From: Acanthosoma haemorrhoidale
Taxonomy: Eukaryota; Arthropoda; Insecta; Hemiptera; Acanthosomatidae
Direction of reading: 5' to 3'
Assembly: GCA_930367205.1 (NCBI GenBank)
Contig: OV884009.1
Location: 120,169,454 to 120,233,453 of the forward strand
Length of the DNA stretch: 64,000 bases
Position numbers and translations under genes: made by a program. Positions 38,501-50,584 of this stretch are shown piece by piece. Under the pieces are notes generated by a model. The model saw only the letters and a program-made list of their open reading frames with translations, did not search any database and was not told the origin of the DNA. How positions within the stretch are numbered: the stretch's first letter is position 1; every line of letters begins with the position of its first letter.

Positions 38501-41500
38501 GTCGTGTGCCGGTCTTATTCTGGTGAGAAGCTCCTTCCTCTTCGCACAGCCTCTGTAGGATGCCGGATGCGCCTCGCCGCAGTTCAAGTATTTCAGCGGG
38601 GCCGTCTCGTTCCTGGGGCATTGGGCCACCTCGTGAGATCCCGCACAACGTACACACTTCATCTTTCAACCGCAGTGGTTACGGGTGTGGCCGAATTCTT
38701 GACACCGGTAATATTGAGGAGCCCCCCCTCTGCTCCTTGAAGGTCACCATCTCTCACGATGACGTTGGTTTCACCCTGACGATGGCGTTTAAAGTGACGC
38801 TTGCTCAGGCCGTTACTAAAACTGGGGAAATGTCCTGCTTCCGTCCGATGGGGCCCGTCTTTCTTAGTCGCCTCACATCGACGACTTCTAGTACATTATC
38901 TATAATGGTGGCTTCGATTTCATTGGCCTGAAATCGACTGGCCTGGAAAGTGTGGAACTCTTTTCCGCCTGCCTGTAGTCATTTTAATATTTTCGCTCGT
39001 TCCTTCTCAAGCTCGGGATATACCGTGACGCCCTCCTTCGTCTCCCTGAGGGCGAACTTATAATATCTGCTCCTCTAAGCAGCTGGGATAAAATTGTTGT
39101 TGTCTCTCCAGAGGCAATCACTGGTGGTGGCTTCTTTTTCACAGTTGGGGTTGGCTCAGGACTTTCACGCGACTCGCTAACGAGTACTTGAAAATTGTTT
39201 TCGACCTTTGTCGGCTTCTTCTTAGTAGGCCGCTGGTACTTCACAGTAATTTTTGGGACAACGAAGTCCTCTTCGCTGCCCAGGGCAGGTGGCGTTGAAG
39301 ATGGTCGTTTCCTGGACGTATCGACTATTCACTAATAATGACTAAAAAGTTATCTCGTAACGGCTTCGTAACGACGCAAAAACAGGCGCACGTGGTGTGG
39401 TGGCGTCTAGAGGATGGTGGCTGGTTCAGCAGCAAGATATGTCGATACAGCGACTGTCACTAGACACTAGACACTTTCTTAGGGAATATCCCAAACTGGG
39501 CTGCTTATATAGACAGGCAGGCCAGCGGTGGGGGGTCGCTCCGACTCCACTCAGTGCTTGTGGCTGTTTCGTACCTAGGTCCCCCCTCTCTTAACTGACG
39601 CTTTAAGGTTTTTATTATTCAAATATGGAAACACAGGTAGATATTTTTTGGACCAAGATGAGGGGAACTTCTAATTATTCGTGATAAAGAGGTTGACACA
39701 ACAGCTCCCTTTAAGGGAAGGAGATTAAGGACATCGGTAGAGCAAATGGTGCTAGAGGTATTAGCTCTAAATCCCACCTGCTGGCAGTAATATGAGTGGC
39801 GCAACTCACATACAGAGTTCCTCCGTTAACAAAACTGATGCCATCTCCAAACATAAAGTGCCTGATATTCAAAATCCATAGAAAAAATTGCTAATGCTTG
39901 TTTTTAGCAACTAAACGCAGCAATAGTAACGCATCCTGACTGCCTATGAATTGTGGGTAACATTTTTGCAACTGAGATTTTTAGCTGCTGAATGGCAATC
40001 TAGGAAATACTTCTTCTTTGTGCAGGCTCTGAAAAAAAATGTGATGATGTCATATTTAGACATCTCTTTCGAATGACGGATGCCAAGAATAAAACCTACG
40101 TGTCTGGGCTTAAAATCAATACATCATATTTTTGTGCCAAATTTCATTGTTCAGCCACATGAAATACATGATTAAAAATCCGCGAGTCGGATTCCAGATG
40201 GTCGAGCCTGAGTTCGGGAATCATAATCGAAACCTGTAACTTGTAGAATTTCTTTAAACTTTGTGAAAGTAAGAAGACATCTGCGCCGGCATTTAACTAG
40301 CAATTTATTTCCAATGATGACGAAGAAGTCACTGCCACCTGATGGGATCCTTGTTGTTTGGCCTGGTATCATTAGTGAGCAGGAGGGGCGTCCGTACTCT
40401 AACCGTAATATACTCTGACATCATCATATCTATCAAAGACTATATCAATCCTTGTAGCGCATGAATGGAAGAATAACGACATGATTCGACTGAAGAATTC
40501 ATAGAAGTCATATTTAGGTGAATTTGATGAGTTACATCCATTCCATCAACAAAAATTTTCAGAGAATCAGGAGCAAAATGTTACATTTGGACTTTACTGC
40601 AACTGCTTTTCGATTCTATTTCTGAAGCTAATACAGACTTTGTAGACTTTCCGTAGAGACCATCAGTCTCGAATAAGTATTTAGAAATGTCAATTAATTA
40701 ATGAGACACAATCAGCATTAGATCAAATTCTCTTTGACCTGGTTAGCCACAATATATATTGAGCTTGTGGTACAGCTTATGTCTTACAGTGCTTTACGGG
40801 AACTTACATCCAGAGGCCGGCTTGGGAGGCGTCGTCACTCCGCCGTCATCCAAAAATTCGCAACGAAAATCCAAACGGTACTCGAGAACAGTATAGCAAA
40901 TAACCCGACATCCTGCTTATTTCCGCCGTACAATCATTAATGCAAATTGGCTAAGCGACATTTAGCATCATTCCGATCCGATTCCTCGAATTCCCAACTC
41001 TTCTCTCTGTCTAGAGGAGATGATTCCCAATGGAATGTAACTAAAAAGATCTTAAAATATCATCCTGTTTCACATGCATTCTGTTGTGATTCTGGGCAGC
41101 TTCAGGCGGAGAAAGGTTGGAAGAATTCGCTCTGGATCTTTCACACCTTACTCATCCAAACCATACTCATGCCGCAACTGTTGAAGATTTCCTCACTTCC
41201 CCAATCCCTCTCTCACATCAACCAAAAGTCGTTAACCCCTCTGAGGTAAAATACCTTCTGAAAAACTTACCTTTACGAAAATCACCAGGATATGACCTCC
41301 TTGCTCCCAAATTCTCAGACAAGGTCTTCCTAAAGCTATAATCTTCCTAACCTGCATTTACAATTGCATTATCTCAACGATGAACTTTCGTCTCCTCACG
41401 AAACATTCTATTATTGTCCTATTTACAATACCCGGTAAACCACCCAATGACACTTCATCGTCCCTACCAATTACCTTACTCCCTTTCGTCTCAAAATCTT

Positions 41501-44500
41501 TAAAAAACTCCTATTAAAATGTCTACTTCCAATTGTTGAATCCAAAATCCTTTTTCCTACTTACCAGTTTGGCTCCCGACTACGACATTCCACTGTCGTA
41601 CAACAAGGCCTTTGTGTTGTTGATTCATATCCTTAGCCCTTGAAAGCAAACATTATTGCGCTGAAGCGTTTGACAATGGTTTGGCAGGTAGCTCCTTTAT
41701 AAGCCCAAGACCCTTTTCCTAATCCGTCAGTCCTATCTTTCAAACAGTTTCATCCAAGTCCGCTGTGGTTTGGAATATTCTAACTACTACCCCATAAATG
41801 CAGGAGTTCCACAGGGCAGTGTCCTGGGCCCCGTCCTCTATAACCTATACAACGCTGATGTCCCCTCTACTCCCAATACCTTCTTGGCCACATTTGCAGA
41901 TGACACTGCAGTCTTGTTATCCCCGGCATAGCATCCCATAACCTTCAAAACAACCTTGACGAGATCGAGTATTGGTGCAACCAATGGCGGATCAAAGTTA
42001 ATGAAGCAAAATGTTACCACATTGTCGCAAGTCTTGTCCACTAGTTTATTTTAATTCTATTCCTCTTCCTGTATCTGAGACAGTACGGTACTTAAGCCTC
42101 CATCTTGACAAAAGACTGATATGTAACCCACATACGAGGCTAAAAAGACAAGAACTAAACAGACGCTTTGGGCAATGGTACAGACTGGTTCAAAGGACAT
42201 TCCATCTCTCAATAGAAAATAAATTACTAATTTACAAAGTTATAGCTAAGCCAATCTGGACATACGGAATAGAGCCATTGGGGACAGCAAAAAAGTCGAA
42301 CATCAAGCGTATCCAATCCTTCCAATCAAAAGTCCTGAGAACAACCGTAAATTCCCCTTACTACATCAACAACAAAACCCATCATAACGATCTTAATGTA
42401 TCCTACATTCTTGAACTCATTCCTTCCAAGTTTATGAAATTCCATAGTAACCTATCCAACCACTTTAATCCCGTAGCACAGTCATTGCACTGCACCACTC
42501 ATCCCTATACGCCTCCTCGGAGACTGAAACGGCAGTGGCCTCGTGACCCGCTATAAACGCGTGACAGTGGTTATCCTAGCAATGGCCAGTTTCTCTAATC
42601 ATGTCCTGAGCGTCTGTGGCTCTCGCGCTCTTGGTCAGCCTCAGCTTTGTCAGCGAGGGAAGTGACAAACATGTGGATTTGGGAGGCCTCTGGGCTGTCT
42701 GTAAATTTTGTATGAATGAGTGAGTGAATGATGAATTGTTAATATGGTATGAATGAGAGCATTTATCTCAATTACTTATTGCCTAATAAGGCAGATTGTA
42801 ATTTTAGCACAATAAAGAAGAAGTATGTAATTGAACTATACAGTTTTATTTGGAATCGTCATTTTTGTTGATACCGTGATAGTTTTATTGAATATGTTTT
42901 GGGTTCAGGTCACCAAATATGATTGTGTGATTGTTCATTTTGAATAATTTCGCTATGTCTGTGGCATTTATGGTATGTAGACGGCTATGACAGTGGTTGA
43001 TTTACTGTTAATTATTATTTTAATTGCTACTGCTTCAGTGATCGTTAAGTTAAGAATGATTAAATGATTATGAAGTGTTTAACAGAACTAACTAACAACA
43101 TGATGCATGACAGACAGTTCGTCTGTAAATGTTATATATAACCTGAAACTAAAAATCAATCTTGCTACGACAGTTTGCAACTGAAATTCTGTGCAGCTTA
43201 TTATGCTTTAGATATAATTTAAATTACCCATCATTGCCTGGAATCGTGTGGGAATCCTCATCATAGCGTTAATATTTTCGTTATTAATTGCCATTATTAT
43301 TAGATCTGTGATTAAAAATACTGTCGAATAAGCTCAAACATCAAACGGTACTGAAAGAAAATAGATATAAGTTGTTACTATATGTTTTTAATGCGTGGGG
43401 CCTGTCAACAGTTTTTGTTTTTTGCTATAGATAGGCCAGTTTAACTTTAAGATCGACTAAGTGCAATATAAGAAAATGCTATCTGTGAAAGTTAGTTTTA
43501 CGAAGTACGCTAATTATTATTGTTTTTGAGTAGTAGTCAGACATGGATGGTACCTTAGCATTATTATTTTTTGAAGAAAAGGTGTTTTAAGACCATTATG
43601 ATTTTGGAAAGGGTGAGAAATCTCGATCGGTTTGCTATAGTATATTCCGCGGTATGGCTTTTGGGGTTGGTTTCTTCTTCTTCAGCAGAAGTTCTCGGTT
43701 TTCTGTATTTAGTGTATTGTTCTGTACTGTTCTTCAGTGCAATTGAAGCATTTGGGTGCGAAGCCATCTTTTGAATGATTTCAAACATTTTTTTTGAAGC
43801 AGTGTGGTGCCAAATGGTTAAACGCTCGACAAATATAGTATTGTTTTATGGTTTATTTTGACTTATATTTTTCCTATTTTATGTCGAAATTACAGCAGTA
43901 ATTAATATGGTTTAGATTGTAAAGCTGGTACTTATTATCTAGAACTACAACAGATAAAGTTTTATTGGAGTAGTAATTGATTTTTTCTCCATTTGGTAAA
44001 TTCTATAAATTCCCAGACCTTGTGATTGTTGTTCGGTGGTGATATGTTCGGTCTGACAGGTAACATCATTGATCTATCTGACTGTTTCTTAATAGGTGTG
44101 TCTACTCCGACAGCTTGTTACAAACTCGAGGTTAAGCGAAAGCCGGTCGTAAAGGCGATTGTGACTGAACCGCTAGGGGAGTGCCACTAGGAAGGTGGGG
44201 TGCGCCAGGAGCTGCTGTCCCTCCAAGGAAAGGTACCACTGGCAAGGTGTGGAGGATGACAGTGCTGGTCTAAACCTAAGAAGGTTAGCAAAGAGATATG
44301 CAGAGGTTACATAAGAAGACGTTATTTCGCAACATCAATTCCACTGTCAGTTCCAGTCCCGAGGCTCAACTGTAACTGAATGTCCCGTCAGCCCAAAATC
44401 AAGGGTATATATAGCCGATATCAGCCAATGAGAGACCCGTTTATTTTTGTCAATCAGGAGGGCGTTTGTTTTGACCAATCAGGCTCGATTGCTCCCTCAG

Positions 44501-47500
44501 TCCATGCTGGCGACTTCCGTGGCGTCCTGGGAACTAGACGTTATTTATTCATATAAACATTATTACATAGAGATAGTTTGGTTTACGTTATTACATTACA
44601 TTATAATATTTGCATTGATATATCAGAGAGAGAGTATAAGAAAGTATAAGTTTGTGCGTGAAGAGGTTGGGAAAACATCTTATATGGGGAGATGAGGTAC
44701 CATACCTTTCAGCACTAATTTTGGCTTTCTCTCGGTTTTAGGGGTATATGGGTGAAAACGGAGATTTAATGCCTTAGGTTCACTTTCAATGAGAGAGAAA
44801 TCATTATGAACATAAAATGTTGTGTTACTTCCTTTGTACTTTGTGCTGATTTTATTAATTTTAGCAATTAATGCTTTAAGGTTTAAGCTTTAAGGAATTC
44901 TCAGTATTTATATTTTATTATATACTCTTTATTGGGCTATAATTACAATCTGCCTTTTATAAGGCAATCAGTAATTGCGATAAACGCTCTCATTCATACC
45001 ATATTTACAATTCATCATTCACTCACTCATTCATACAATATTTACAGACAGCCCAGAGACCTCCCAAACCCACTGCGAAGAGAGAGCGGAGCCTTGGGAA
45101 GTCCCCCACGCTCCTCCGTCAGCCGCGTCACCGGATACATGCCAGTCGAGGCTGACCAAGAGCGCGAGAGCCACAGACGCTCAGGAAATGATTGGAGTAA
45201 CTGGCCATTGCCAGGACCCCCGCTGTCACGCGTTTACAGCAGGTCACGAGACCACTGCCGTTTTAGTCTCCGAGGAGGATTATAGGGATGAGTGGCGCAG
45301 TGCAATGACTGTGCTACAGGATTAGGGTGGTTGGAAAGGCTACTGTGGAATTTCATAAACGTAGAAGGGATGAGTTCTAGAATGTAGGGTATATTAAGGT
45401 CGTTATGAAGGGTTTTGTTGCTGACATAATAAGGGGCATTTACTATTGTTCTCAGGACTTTTGATTGAAAGGATTGGATACGCTTGATGTTCGACTTTTT
45501 TGCTGTCCCCCATAGCTCTATTCCGTATGTCCAGATTGGCTTAAGTATAACTTTGTAGATTAGTAGTTTATTTTCTATTGAGAGATGGGATGTCCTTTGA
45601 AGTAGTCTGTACAGTTGTCCAAAGCGCCTGTTTAGTTCTTGTCTTTTTAGTCTCGTATGTGGGTTCCAGGTCAGTCGTTTGTCGAGATGGAAGTCTAAGT
45701 ATCGTACTGTCTCGAATACAGGGAGAGGAATAGAATTAAAATGAACTAGTGGACAAGTCTTGCGACAAAGGGTGAAGGTAATGTGGGAACATTTTGCTTC
45801 ATTAACTTTGATCCGCCATTGATTACACCAATACTCGATCTCGTCAAAGTGTTTTTGATGGTTATGGGATGCTATGTCGGGGTCTGGGTGGGATGACAAG
45901 ACTGCAGTGTCATCTGCAAATGTGGCCAAGAAGGTATTGGGAGTAGAGGGGACATCAGCGGTGTATAGGTTATAGAGGATGGGGCCCAGGACACTGCCCT
46001 GTGGAACTCCTGCATTTATGGGATAGTAGTTAGATTATTCTAAACCACAGCGGACTTGGAAGCAGCGGTTTGAAAGGTAGGACTGTAAGACTAGAAAAAG
46101 GGTCTGTGGTAAATATCTTTTGAGCTTGTAGAGCAAACCTGCGTGCCAAACCCTGTCAAAAGCTTGAGCTATGTCAAGAAAGGCAGCAGTGCAATACTGT
46201 TTGGTTTCAAGGGCTGAGGAGATGTGATCAACAATGCGAAGGCCTTGTTGAGCAGTGGAATGTCGTTGGCGGGAACCAAACTGGTGTGTGGGAAAAAGGT
46301 TTTTGGATTCAACAATGGGAAGTAGACGTTTTAGTAGGAGTTTCTCAAATATTTTTGAGAGGATAGGGAGTAGGCTAATTGGACCACCATTCGCTTTCCA
46401 AAGGAGAATGGATAAGGAGTCAGAAGGATCCACTTATGTATTTTGTTTAACGGGGATAAGGTAGGAGACAAGATTTGTAAGAAGGGAAATGAGAGGGGTA
46501 ATTAGGGTTCTGAATTCTGTAAGGAATGATGTTAATAGGCTAGTGAGATCTGAAGAGCTTGGAGGTGAAGGAATATGCGAGATGTGTGGTTGAGGATGGG
46601 ATTGGGTTTGCTGGTTGGCGGGATGAGCGGAATGCTGGGGAAGACATACTTGCGGACGAGAAGTGGGCAGTGCCTGTGACTGCTCTCTGTTCCGAACGGC
46701 ATCAGCAAAAGAGACTAAAGGCCTCAAATTTCTGGTGGGGGTGCTTCTTGAGCTACCTGTTACTGGCTTCTCTTCTTCTTGCCGGTGACGTTGCTCGCTC
46801 CTGGACTTGAGGATTATATAGGCCTCACAGCCCTTGTAGTTGGCCGGATGGTCTTGCTGGCAGAGCACGCATACAGCAGGCGATTTTACAGCCTATACAG
46901 CACTACACTTTACACACCTAGGAGGGTGGTGGCAATACGATTTTGTGTGCCCATATGCCTGGCAATTATGGCATTGGACGATGTCTCTATTGGGGTAAGG
47001 TTTTTCGACCTGTATTCTTGTGTAATACAGGGTTGTTAAGTCATAAATTTTCTCCACGCCAGGTGTCTGCTCGAGATCTACAAAAAATAACGGTAATGCC
47101 GTTTTGGTGGATTCGTTTTGTTGTCTGTCCTCACGTAAAAAGTTGGTTATTTGCCGAACTTTGAATCCCAGAGCTGATAGTTCGTCTTCAATTTCATCAG
47201 CTGGTGTGGTCGGGTGCAGATTTCTTATCACTACTCGAAGCGATCGTTCTTGTTTCAACTGATATGTATGGAAGTCTGCATTGGTTTCTTCCAAATACTT
47301 GATGATCGCTCGATAAGTATCCGGAGTGTCTGGGGAAATTTTTGTATCCCGAGAGCGATTGAGGCACGTATATTTTCCGGTACCTACAACTTTGCTCATT
47401 TGTGAGCACAATAGTTGGAAATTGCTAATATTCTTTACGAATATAGCAGGCGGCTTGGGCTGTGTTGGTGTTTGAATAACTTCCATGTCGTCAGGTTGGC

Positions 47501-50252
47501 TATTTCTCAGTACCTCGAAGCTATTCGGTGTGAGAAAGGAGATTCTGCTACAGTTTCTTCTTTTGAAGTGCTGGCAAGTGGTGGTAGATCTTCCATAGAG
47601 CTGGCAGCAGATGAGTTTATAGGGATGTTCCTATTCGAGCGTCTGGGTTTTCGCTTTACTGGCGACGTTGGCGGAGTTGGACCTAAGGACCTAGATCTTT
47701 TCTTTTTATTTTGTGATATTAGCTGCTGATAAAATCTCATTTTGTCATTAGCTAGGATTTTTGTTAGTTAAAAAAAAAAAATATAATAAAATACGTAGCG
47801 CCGGTGGGATTCCAGTGGTGAGTCACCGGTCTTGACTCTGAGCCACCTATCAGGTCTGGCTCAGAACGGCTATGTATCGTGAACGATGGCTAATGCCTCA
47901 GTCAAGATGGCCGACTACTCAGTCCGATGTCACTATTATTTACACTTCACACCAATGTACTAGCGATCTACTCACTTATTGAGGGCTCCCTCGTGGCCAC
48001 CTCACTTAAGTTGCCAGTTGACACAATCCCAAAGCCGAAAAAGGGTCTATAAACGGTAGTTATCGGTATTGATTTGGAGAGCGATAGTTGTACGTGGTTG
48101 TTAATAGTAGCGCATGCGCAGAAACTCTTCTCAGTGTTACTGTAGATATTCGATAGTACTAGTTAGAAAGCCCGGGTTGAGTCACGGTTCGTGATTTGGG
48201 AGCCAGAAGAGACTGGAGGTGAGGGGTGCAGGTTTAAGGTGTTTCGGGATCGGTTAAGCCTGGAACAAGGCTGTTGTACCAACTTCTTCACCACGAATAA
48301 CTAGAAGTTCCCCTCTTCACAGACCAGAAAATATCCACCTACGTTTCCATCTTTTAATAATAAAACCTTAGACGTCAGTTAGAGAGGGGTAACTGGTTCG
48401 CAACACAGCTGAAGCTCACTAGAGGGCGCGGGCATAGCCCAGCCTCCTGGCCTGCCTATATAAGGCCGAAATTCGAAACTTTTTCCATTCATTCGGAACC
48501 CGGCACCTGAAGTGAACACTACTCTCTCTCTCTCTTTGCATTGGCACTCGGTGCTCTACTCAAACCATGGCTTTCTTATTCAACTACCTCTGCATCTCAC
48601 TTTCCGAACCTTGCTATGTTTTAGTCCGGTGTTGTCAGACGTCACACCGTTCTAGTGGGATTCTATGCCTTCGTCTTGCTAAAACGTTGGAATTCTTCTC
48701 TTCCATGCGGACGATGGTCTCTGGGGCCCTACAAACGTTACATAGTAGCTTCTCCCCTAGCGATCCAATCTGCCTCTCTCCGGTTCACACTCACCTTTGG
48801 GATCCGGGTGGTTTTCGCCTACCAAAGGTACCGTGTACGAATTCTTGGTATTCCAAGAACACATAAACTACCTATAATACCTAGCCTGTACCTCTTCTCC
48901 TGAACACAGTGCACACATTCTAAGATCTTATAGAGTAAGATCAATACGAATAAAGCTGCCCGCCTACTAGGCCACCAGCAAAGGTCAAACACCATAGGTT
49001 TACCTATTTTATATTTTTCTTGACGCCCATCGGGCAGCACCTGGGTCGAAGAAATCCTAACCCGCGGTGGGCGCCCCCCTACTACCCGAAAAGACATTTC
49101 ATGGCATGCAAGCCTCGTCATCAAAAATATTCGTTCATGCAAACGCTAAGGTGCAAGATGTGACCTTGACATTGAGCGGGCCGTTGTTCTTATCATACGT
49201 AATTTGTGCTGGCGTTGGCTTGTTCAAGATTATCTTTTTAGATTATAAAGTGAAGCCTCTTTAATGTAACTAATCGAACTTTTCAACCTGCTCGTATGAT
49301 TTTTATTCTTTTCGATTTATGTGGACCGAACGGGCGTCGTAACATCTGATTCGGTAAAATGGAGATCACCCGTCTAGAGTGATTTGAATAAAATTTAAGG
49401 GGAATCAACAAGCTTATAGATAAGTATGAAGCTCAAAACTATAGGCCATTAATTGATTGTAAATTGGAAATTTAAAAAAAATGTTTCAAGTTCTGAATAT
49501 AATAGAGTTTGAAGCATGGTCGGAGAAGCGTTGCGATACACTTAAAGGTGCCTTAAATGTTTACCTTGTTTATCGTATTATACTTTCTTTTTTTTCACCT
49601 AAACCATGGGCCGGAATGAGTCCTCATTCTCTCCGTCGTCGAGGAGCCCAACGAATCGTTATGGCCATTTACATTTGTCATTGTGTATGAGAGCTCTTAA
49701 TATTGCTAATAACACCTTAACAATTTACATTCCTGTTTATGGCTCAACCAACATTGTAATTGTATCTTGAATATAAGTTTGTTTTCAGTTACCCTGGGTT
49801 ATCTATGTATTTTCCCTTTATTTTATCACATGTTTCAGTTTTCACAAATATACAGTCCATTCATTCCTTTGTACACATTATGTTTAACCTCCAAACCCAT
49901 CACAATCATTTTACTATTAAGGCTGGAGACACATACAAACACATTGCGCTGAAACAATCAATTTACACTTATAACTTAGTATATTACAAAGAATGTTAAA
50001 TTGTGTGTATATTAACATGAGTTTGTAAAGGGTCTATGCAAAATTAACAATATTTTTATGGGACTACCATAGCAGGAAAACAATAAAATATGAATATGTA
50101 CTGTTAGTATAAACAGTTTTTAATATTGTGTTTTTACAGGGATTGATTTTACGTCATGAAGGAAAAGTACACGAGTCATTAGAATGCTTTCAAAAATGTA
50201 TCTTTTTAAATACTTCAAATGTAAAAAATATGAAGGAAATTGGAAGATCATG
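35491..50252 (+). CDS. BBS4: BBS4 homologue, first three coding exons (partial gene)
   Basis: Exons 35491-35551, 35708-35844 and 50140-50252 join in phase to about 103 residues. The segment NNWLIHMRFVRKEFEICKL and the following GLILRHEGKVHESLECFQKC align in order with the N-terminal part and first tetratricopeptide repeats of animal BBS4. BBS4 is a TPR subunit of the BBSome, which moves membrane proteins in and out of cilia; in insects that means mainly sensory neurons and sperm. The first intron is 156 bp, the second 14,295 bp. The remaining exons were not found before 64000, so intron 3 is at least 13.7 kb or the gene continues outside. The ATG is chosen because it is the first in frame and the exon ends at a usable GT in the right phase; the 20 leading residues are not conserved. 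Confidence 0.85.
35708..35844 (+). CDS. BBS4: BBS4 exon 2
   Basis: 137 nt between TTTATTTCCAG and TTG|GTATGC. Encodes 45 full codons, with NWLIH and FVRKEFE..C motifs matching the first helices of BBS4, ending at SNYVL in phase 0. Confidence 0.88.
35845..37375. other. BBS4 intron 2, left part
   Basis: AT-rich, nothing recognised. The donor GTATGC starts it. Confidence 0.45.
37376..37400. repeat. (GT)n microsatellite
   Basis: GTGCGTGTGCGTGTGTGTGTGTG at the 3'-truncated edge of the Jockey-type element to its right. Confidence 0.9.
37400..39250 (-). mobile_element. Jockey-type LINE (family 2): ORF1 and endonuclease, no reverse transcriptase
   Basis: On the - strand, from 39244 down: an N-terminal ORF1 piece (38984-39244), then a zinc-knuckle region (38210-38662) with CVRCAGSHEVAQCP and LNCGEAHPASYRGC. 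These are CCHC-type fingers of Jockey-superfamily gag, the second with its first Cys changed to Leu. Then comes an APE-type endonuclease (37652-38140) starting LNFNCDGLMAKIEEVE and containing ALYQPDIVVLTDTR and HWVVGDLNARH, continuing in broken frame to INFITSDHRPVLYAVGG near 37470 (the SDH catalytic motif). The reverse transcriptase is missing and the element stops at the GT repeat. It differs from the other Jockey family here. Confidence 0.8.
39460..39790 (-). repeat. LTR-like promoter block, inverted copy of 48240-48480
   Basis: Read on the - strand: CTGTTGTGTCAACCTC, CACGAATAATTAGAAGTTCC, AATAATAAAAACCTTA, CGTCAGTTAAGAGAGG and, further on, CTATATAAGC. The same order with few differences occurs on the + strand at 48240-48480. 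An AATAAA-type signal followed by a TATA box is unusual order for a gene but fits the junction of a 3' end with the promoter of a following element, or an LTR. It leads directly into the ORF1 of the family-2 Jockey at 39244. Confidence 0.6.
40795..42830 (+). pseudogene. Jockey-type LINE (family 1), copy A
   Basis: A 5'-truncated ORF2 plus 3'UTR. Broken frames carry RQLASFRSD-like, SQWNVTKKILKYHPVSH, SPGYDLL, then the reverse transcriptase palm with a PQGSVLGP block and FADDTA (about 41888-41905). A thumb/C-terminal region follows in an open frame (42011-42556: HLDKRLICNPHTRLKRQE to the RRLKRQWPRDPL end). The 3'UTR contains CTCTCGCGCTCTTGGTCAG and TTGCCTAATAAGGCAGA and ends after AATAAAG near 42820. 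Several frameshifts and stops. The end matches copies at 44915-45233 and 58860-59186. Confidence 0.85.
42831..44914. other. BBS4 intron 2, between LINE copies
   Basis: AT-rich to 44090, then a GC-richer LTR-like segment (44090-44540) with GGGTATATATAGCC (TATA-like) and two CCAAT-like CCAATGAG/CCAATCAGG boxes near it. No second copy in the window was recognised. The 43564-43788 - strand frame (74 codons) is hydrophilic but has no motif. Confidence 0.4.
45234..46433 (-). pseudogene. ORF2 reverse transcriptase part of Jockey family 1, copy B
   Basis: One frame from 46433 to 45234, broken only by TAA at 46037-46035, where sister copies have Tyr (LEYSNYY). It carries GPISLLPILSKIFEKLL, QFGSRQRHSTAQQGL, AFLDIAQAFDRVWH (palm A Asp), GVPQGSVLGPILYNLY, TFADDTAV (catalytic FADD, about 45908-45920), then thumb and C-terminal region ending RRLKRQWSRDLL. 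Seventeen or so residues before PISLL are missing compared with copy C (53594-54364), in addition to the upstream deletion. Confidence 0.85.
46434..47740 (-). pseudogene. ORF1 (gag-like) of Jockey family 1, two lesions
   Basis: Starts at ATG 47740 with a basic Ser/Pro-rich head. A frameshift near 47500 leads into a 197-codon frame (47486-46893) with RVVIRNLHPTTPADEIEDEL (PRE_C2HC/RRM-like domain) and CHNCQAYGHTKSYC (CCHC knuckle), plus the start of a second knuckle. A TAG at 46895-46893 interrupts. The same frame then continues (46868-46434) with CVLCQQDHPANYKGC, the remaining knuckle, and a Pro/Ser/Gln-rich tail. By family this protein coats LINE RNA. With one frameshift and one stop it is only lightly damaged. 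Confidence 0.82.
47761..48239 (-). other. 5' leader of Jockey family 1 copy B
   Basis: GC-richer than the host DNA, without open frames, lying directly upstream of ORF1 on the - strand. Contains GCGCATGCGCAG (48112-48123), a palindromic NRF-1-like core. LINE promoters are usually internal to such leaders, so this may be the promoter. The boundary at 48240 is where the LTR-like block shared with 39460 begins. Confidence 0.5.
48240..48620 (+). repeat. LTR-like promoter block, + copy, with TC tract
   Basis: 48240-48400 is homologous (inverted) to 39590-39790. 48440-48620 contains CCTGCCTATATAAGG (TATA box 48457-48464), GTGAACACTACTCTCTC with a TC run, and CACTCGGTGCTCTAC followed by GGCTTTCTTATTCAACTACC. 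The same order recurs at 61930-62150, inside the LTR of the plus-strand Ty3 element. It is therefore probably a solo LTR or LTR fragment of that family, fused or adjacent to the block shared with 39460. Confidence 0.6.
48621..50139. other. BBS4 intron 2, right part
   Basis: 48621-49340 is moderately GC-rich and probably continues the LTR-like element (for example CGCGGTGGGCGCCCCC at 49060), but has no second copy in the window. The rest is AT-rich and ends in the polypyrimidine tract and CAG before exon 3. Confidence 0.35.
50140..50252 (+). CDS. BBS4: BBS4 exon 3
   Basis: 113 nt between TTTTTACAG and TCATG|GTAAGC. Encodes GLILRHEGKVHESLECFQKC and on to the IGRS segment: a tetratricopeptide-type helix pair continuing directly from exon 2 in phase 0. 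It ends two bases into a codon. Embedded in transposon-rich DNA but with clean splice sites. Confidence 0.87.
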
Positions 50253-50584
50253 GTAAGCATAATTACAGTAATAAGTCTTCAATATTGTCGTATTTGAGGA
50301 TTTAATTTATAAATGACCGAGATTCCGTTAACCTTATAGAAAAAAGATGCTCATAACTATGATATTTTTAGAACAAATACGGGAAGGGGATTTAATTAAA
50401 AATTATTATCAGATAATATCAAATTAAAACAGCTTACAAATAACAATGTGCGTCCTGCACAAAAAAAGTTCTTACTATCTTATCATAGCTAAATTATCCA
50501 TTTTATGTCCATTTATAGCAGTGGGTCCCTTATAGCTGGGAGGTCAAAGCTCTATAGTAATGAAGATTATTCATGGATAAGATC

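Larger units (their letters stand above)
44915..47760 (-). mobile_element. Jockey-type LINE (family 1), copy B, internally deleted
   Basis: The most complete copy: 5' leader (to about 48240), ORF1, part of ORF2 and 3'UTR, all on the - strand. ORF1 is followed within about 20 nt by a reverse transcriptase fragment, so the endonuclease and the N-terminal part of the reverse transcriptase are deleted near 46430. The 3'UTR ends at CAATAAAGAG near 44925. It shows that family 1 has a PRE_C2HC-type ORF1 and a single ORF2. Confidence 0.85.

Noticed and set aside
38309..38931. Long + strand open frames opposite the Jockey ORF1
   Set aside because: They are the antisense of a recognisable zinc-knuckle gag, which explains the openness through its GC-rich codons.
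43564..43788. 74-codon hydrophilic - strand frame as a possible gene
   Set aside because: No splice signals, motifs or second copy, and an equally long frame exists on the other strand.
46559..47729. Several + strand frames across the copy B ORF1
   Set aside because: They mirror the - strand ORF1, which has recognisable domains; the + products have none.
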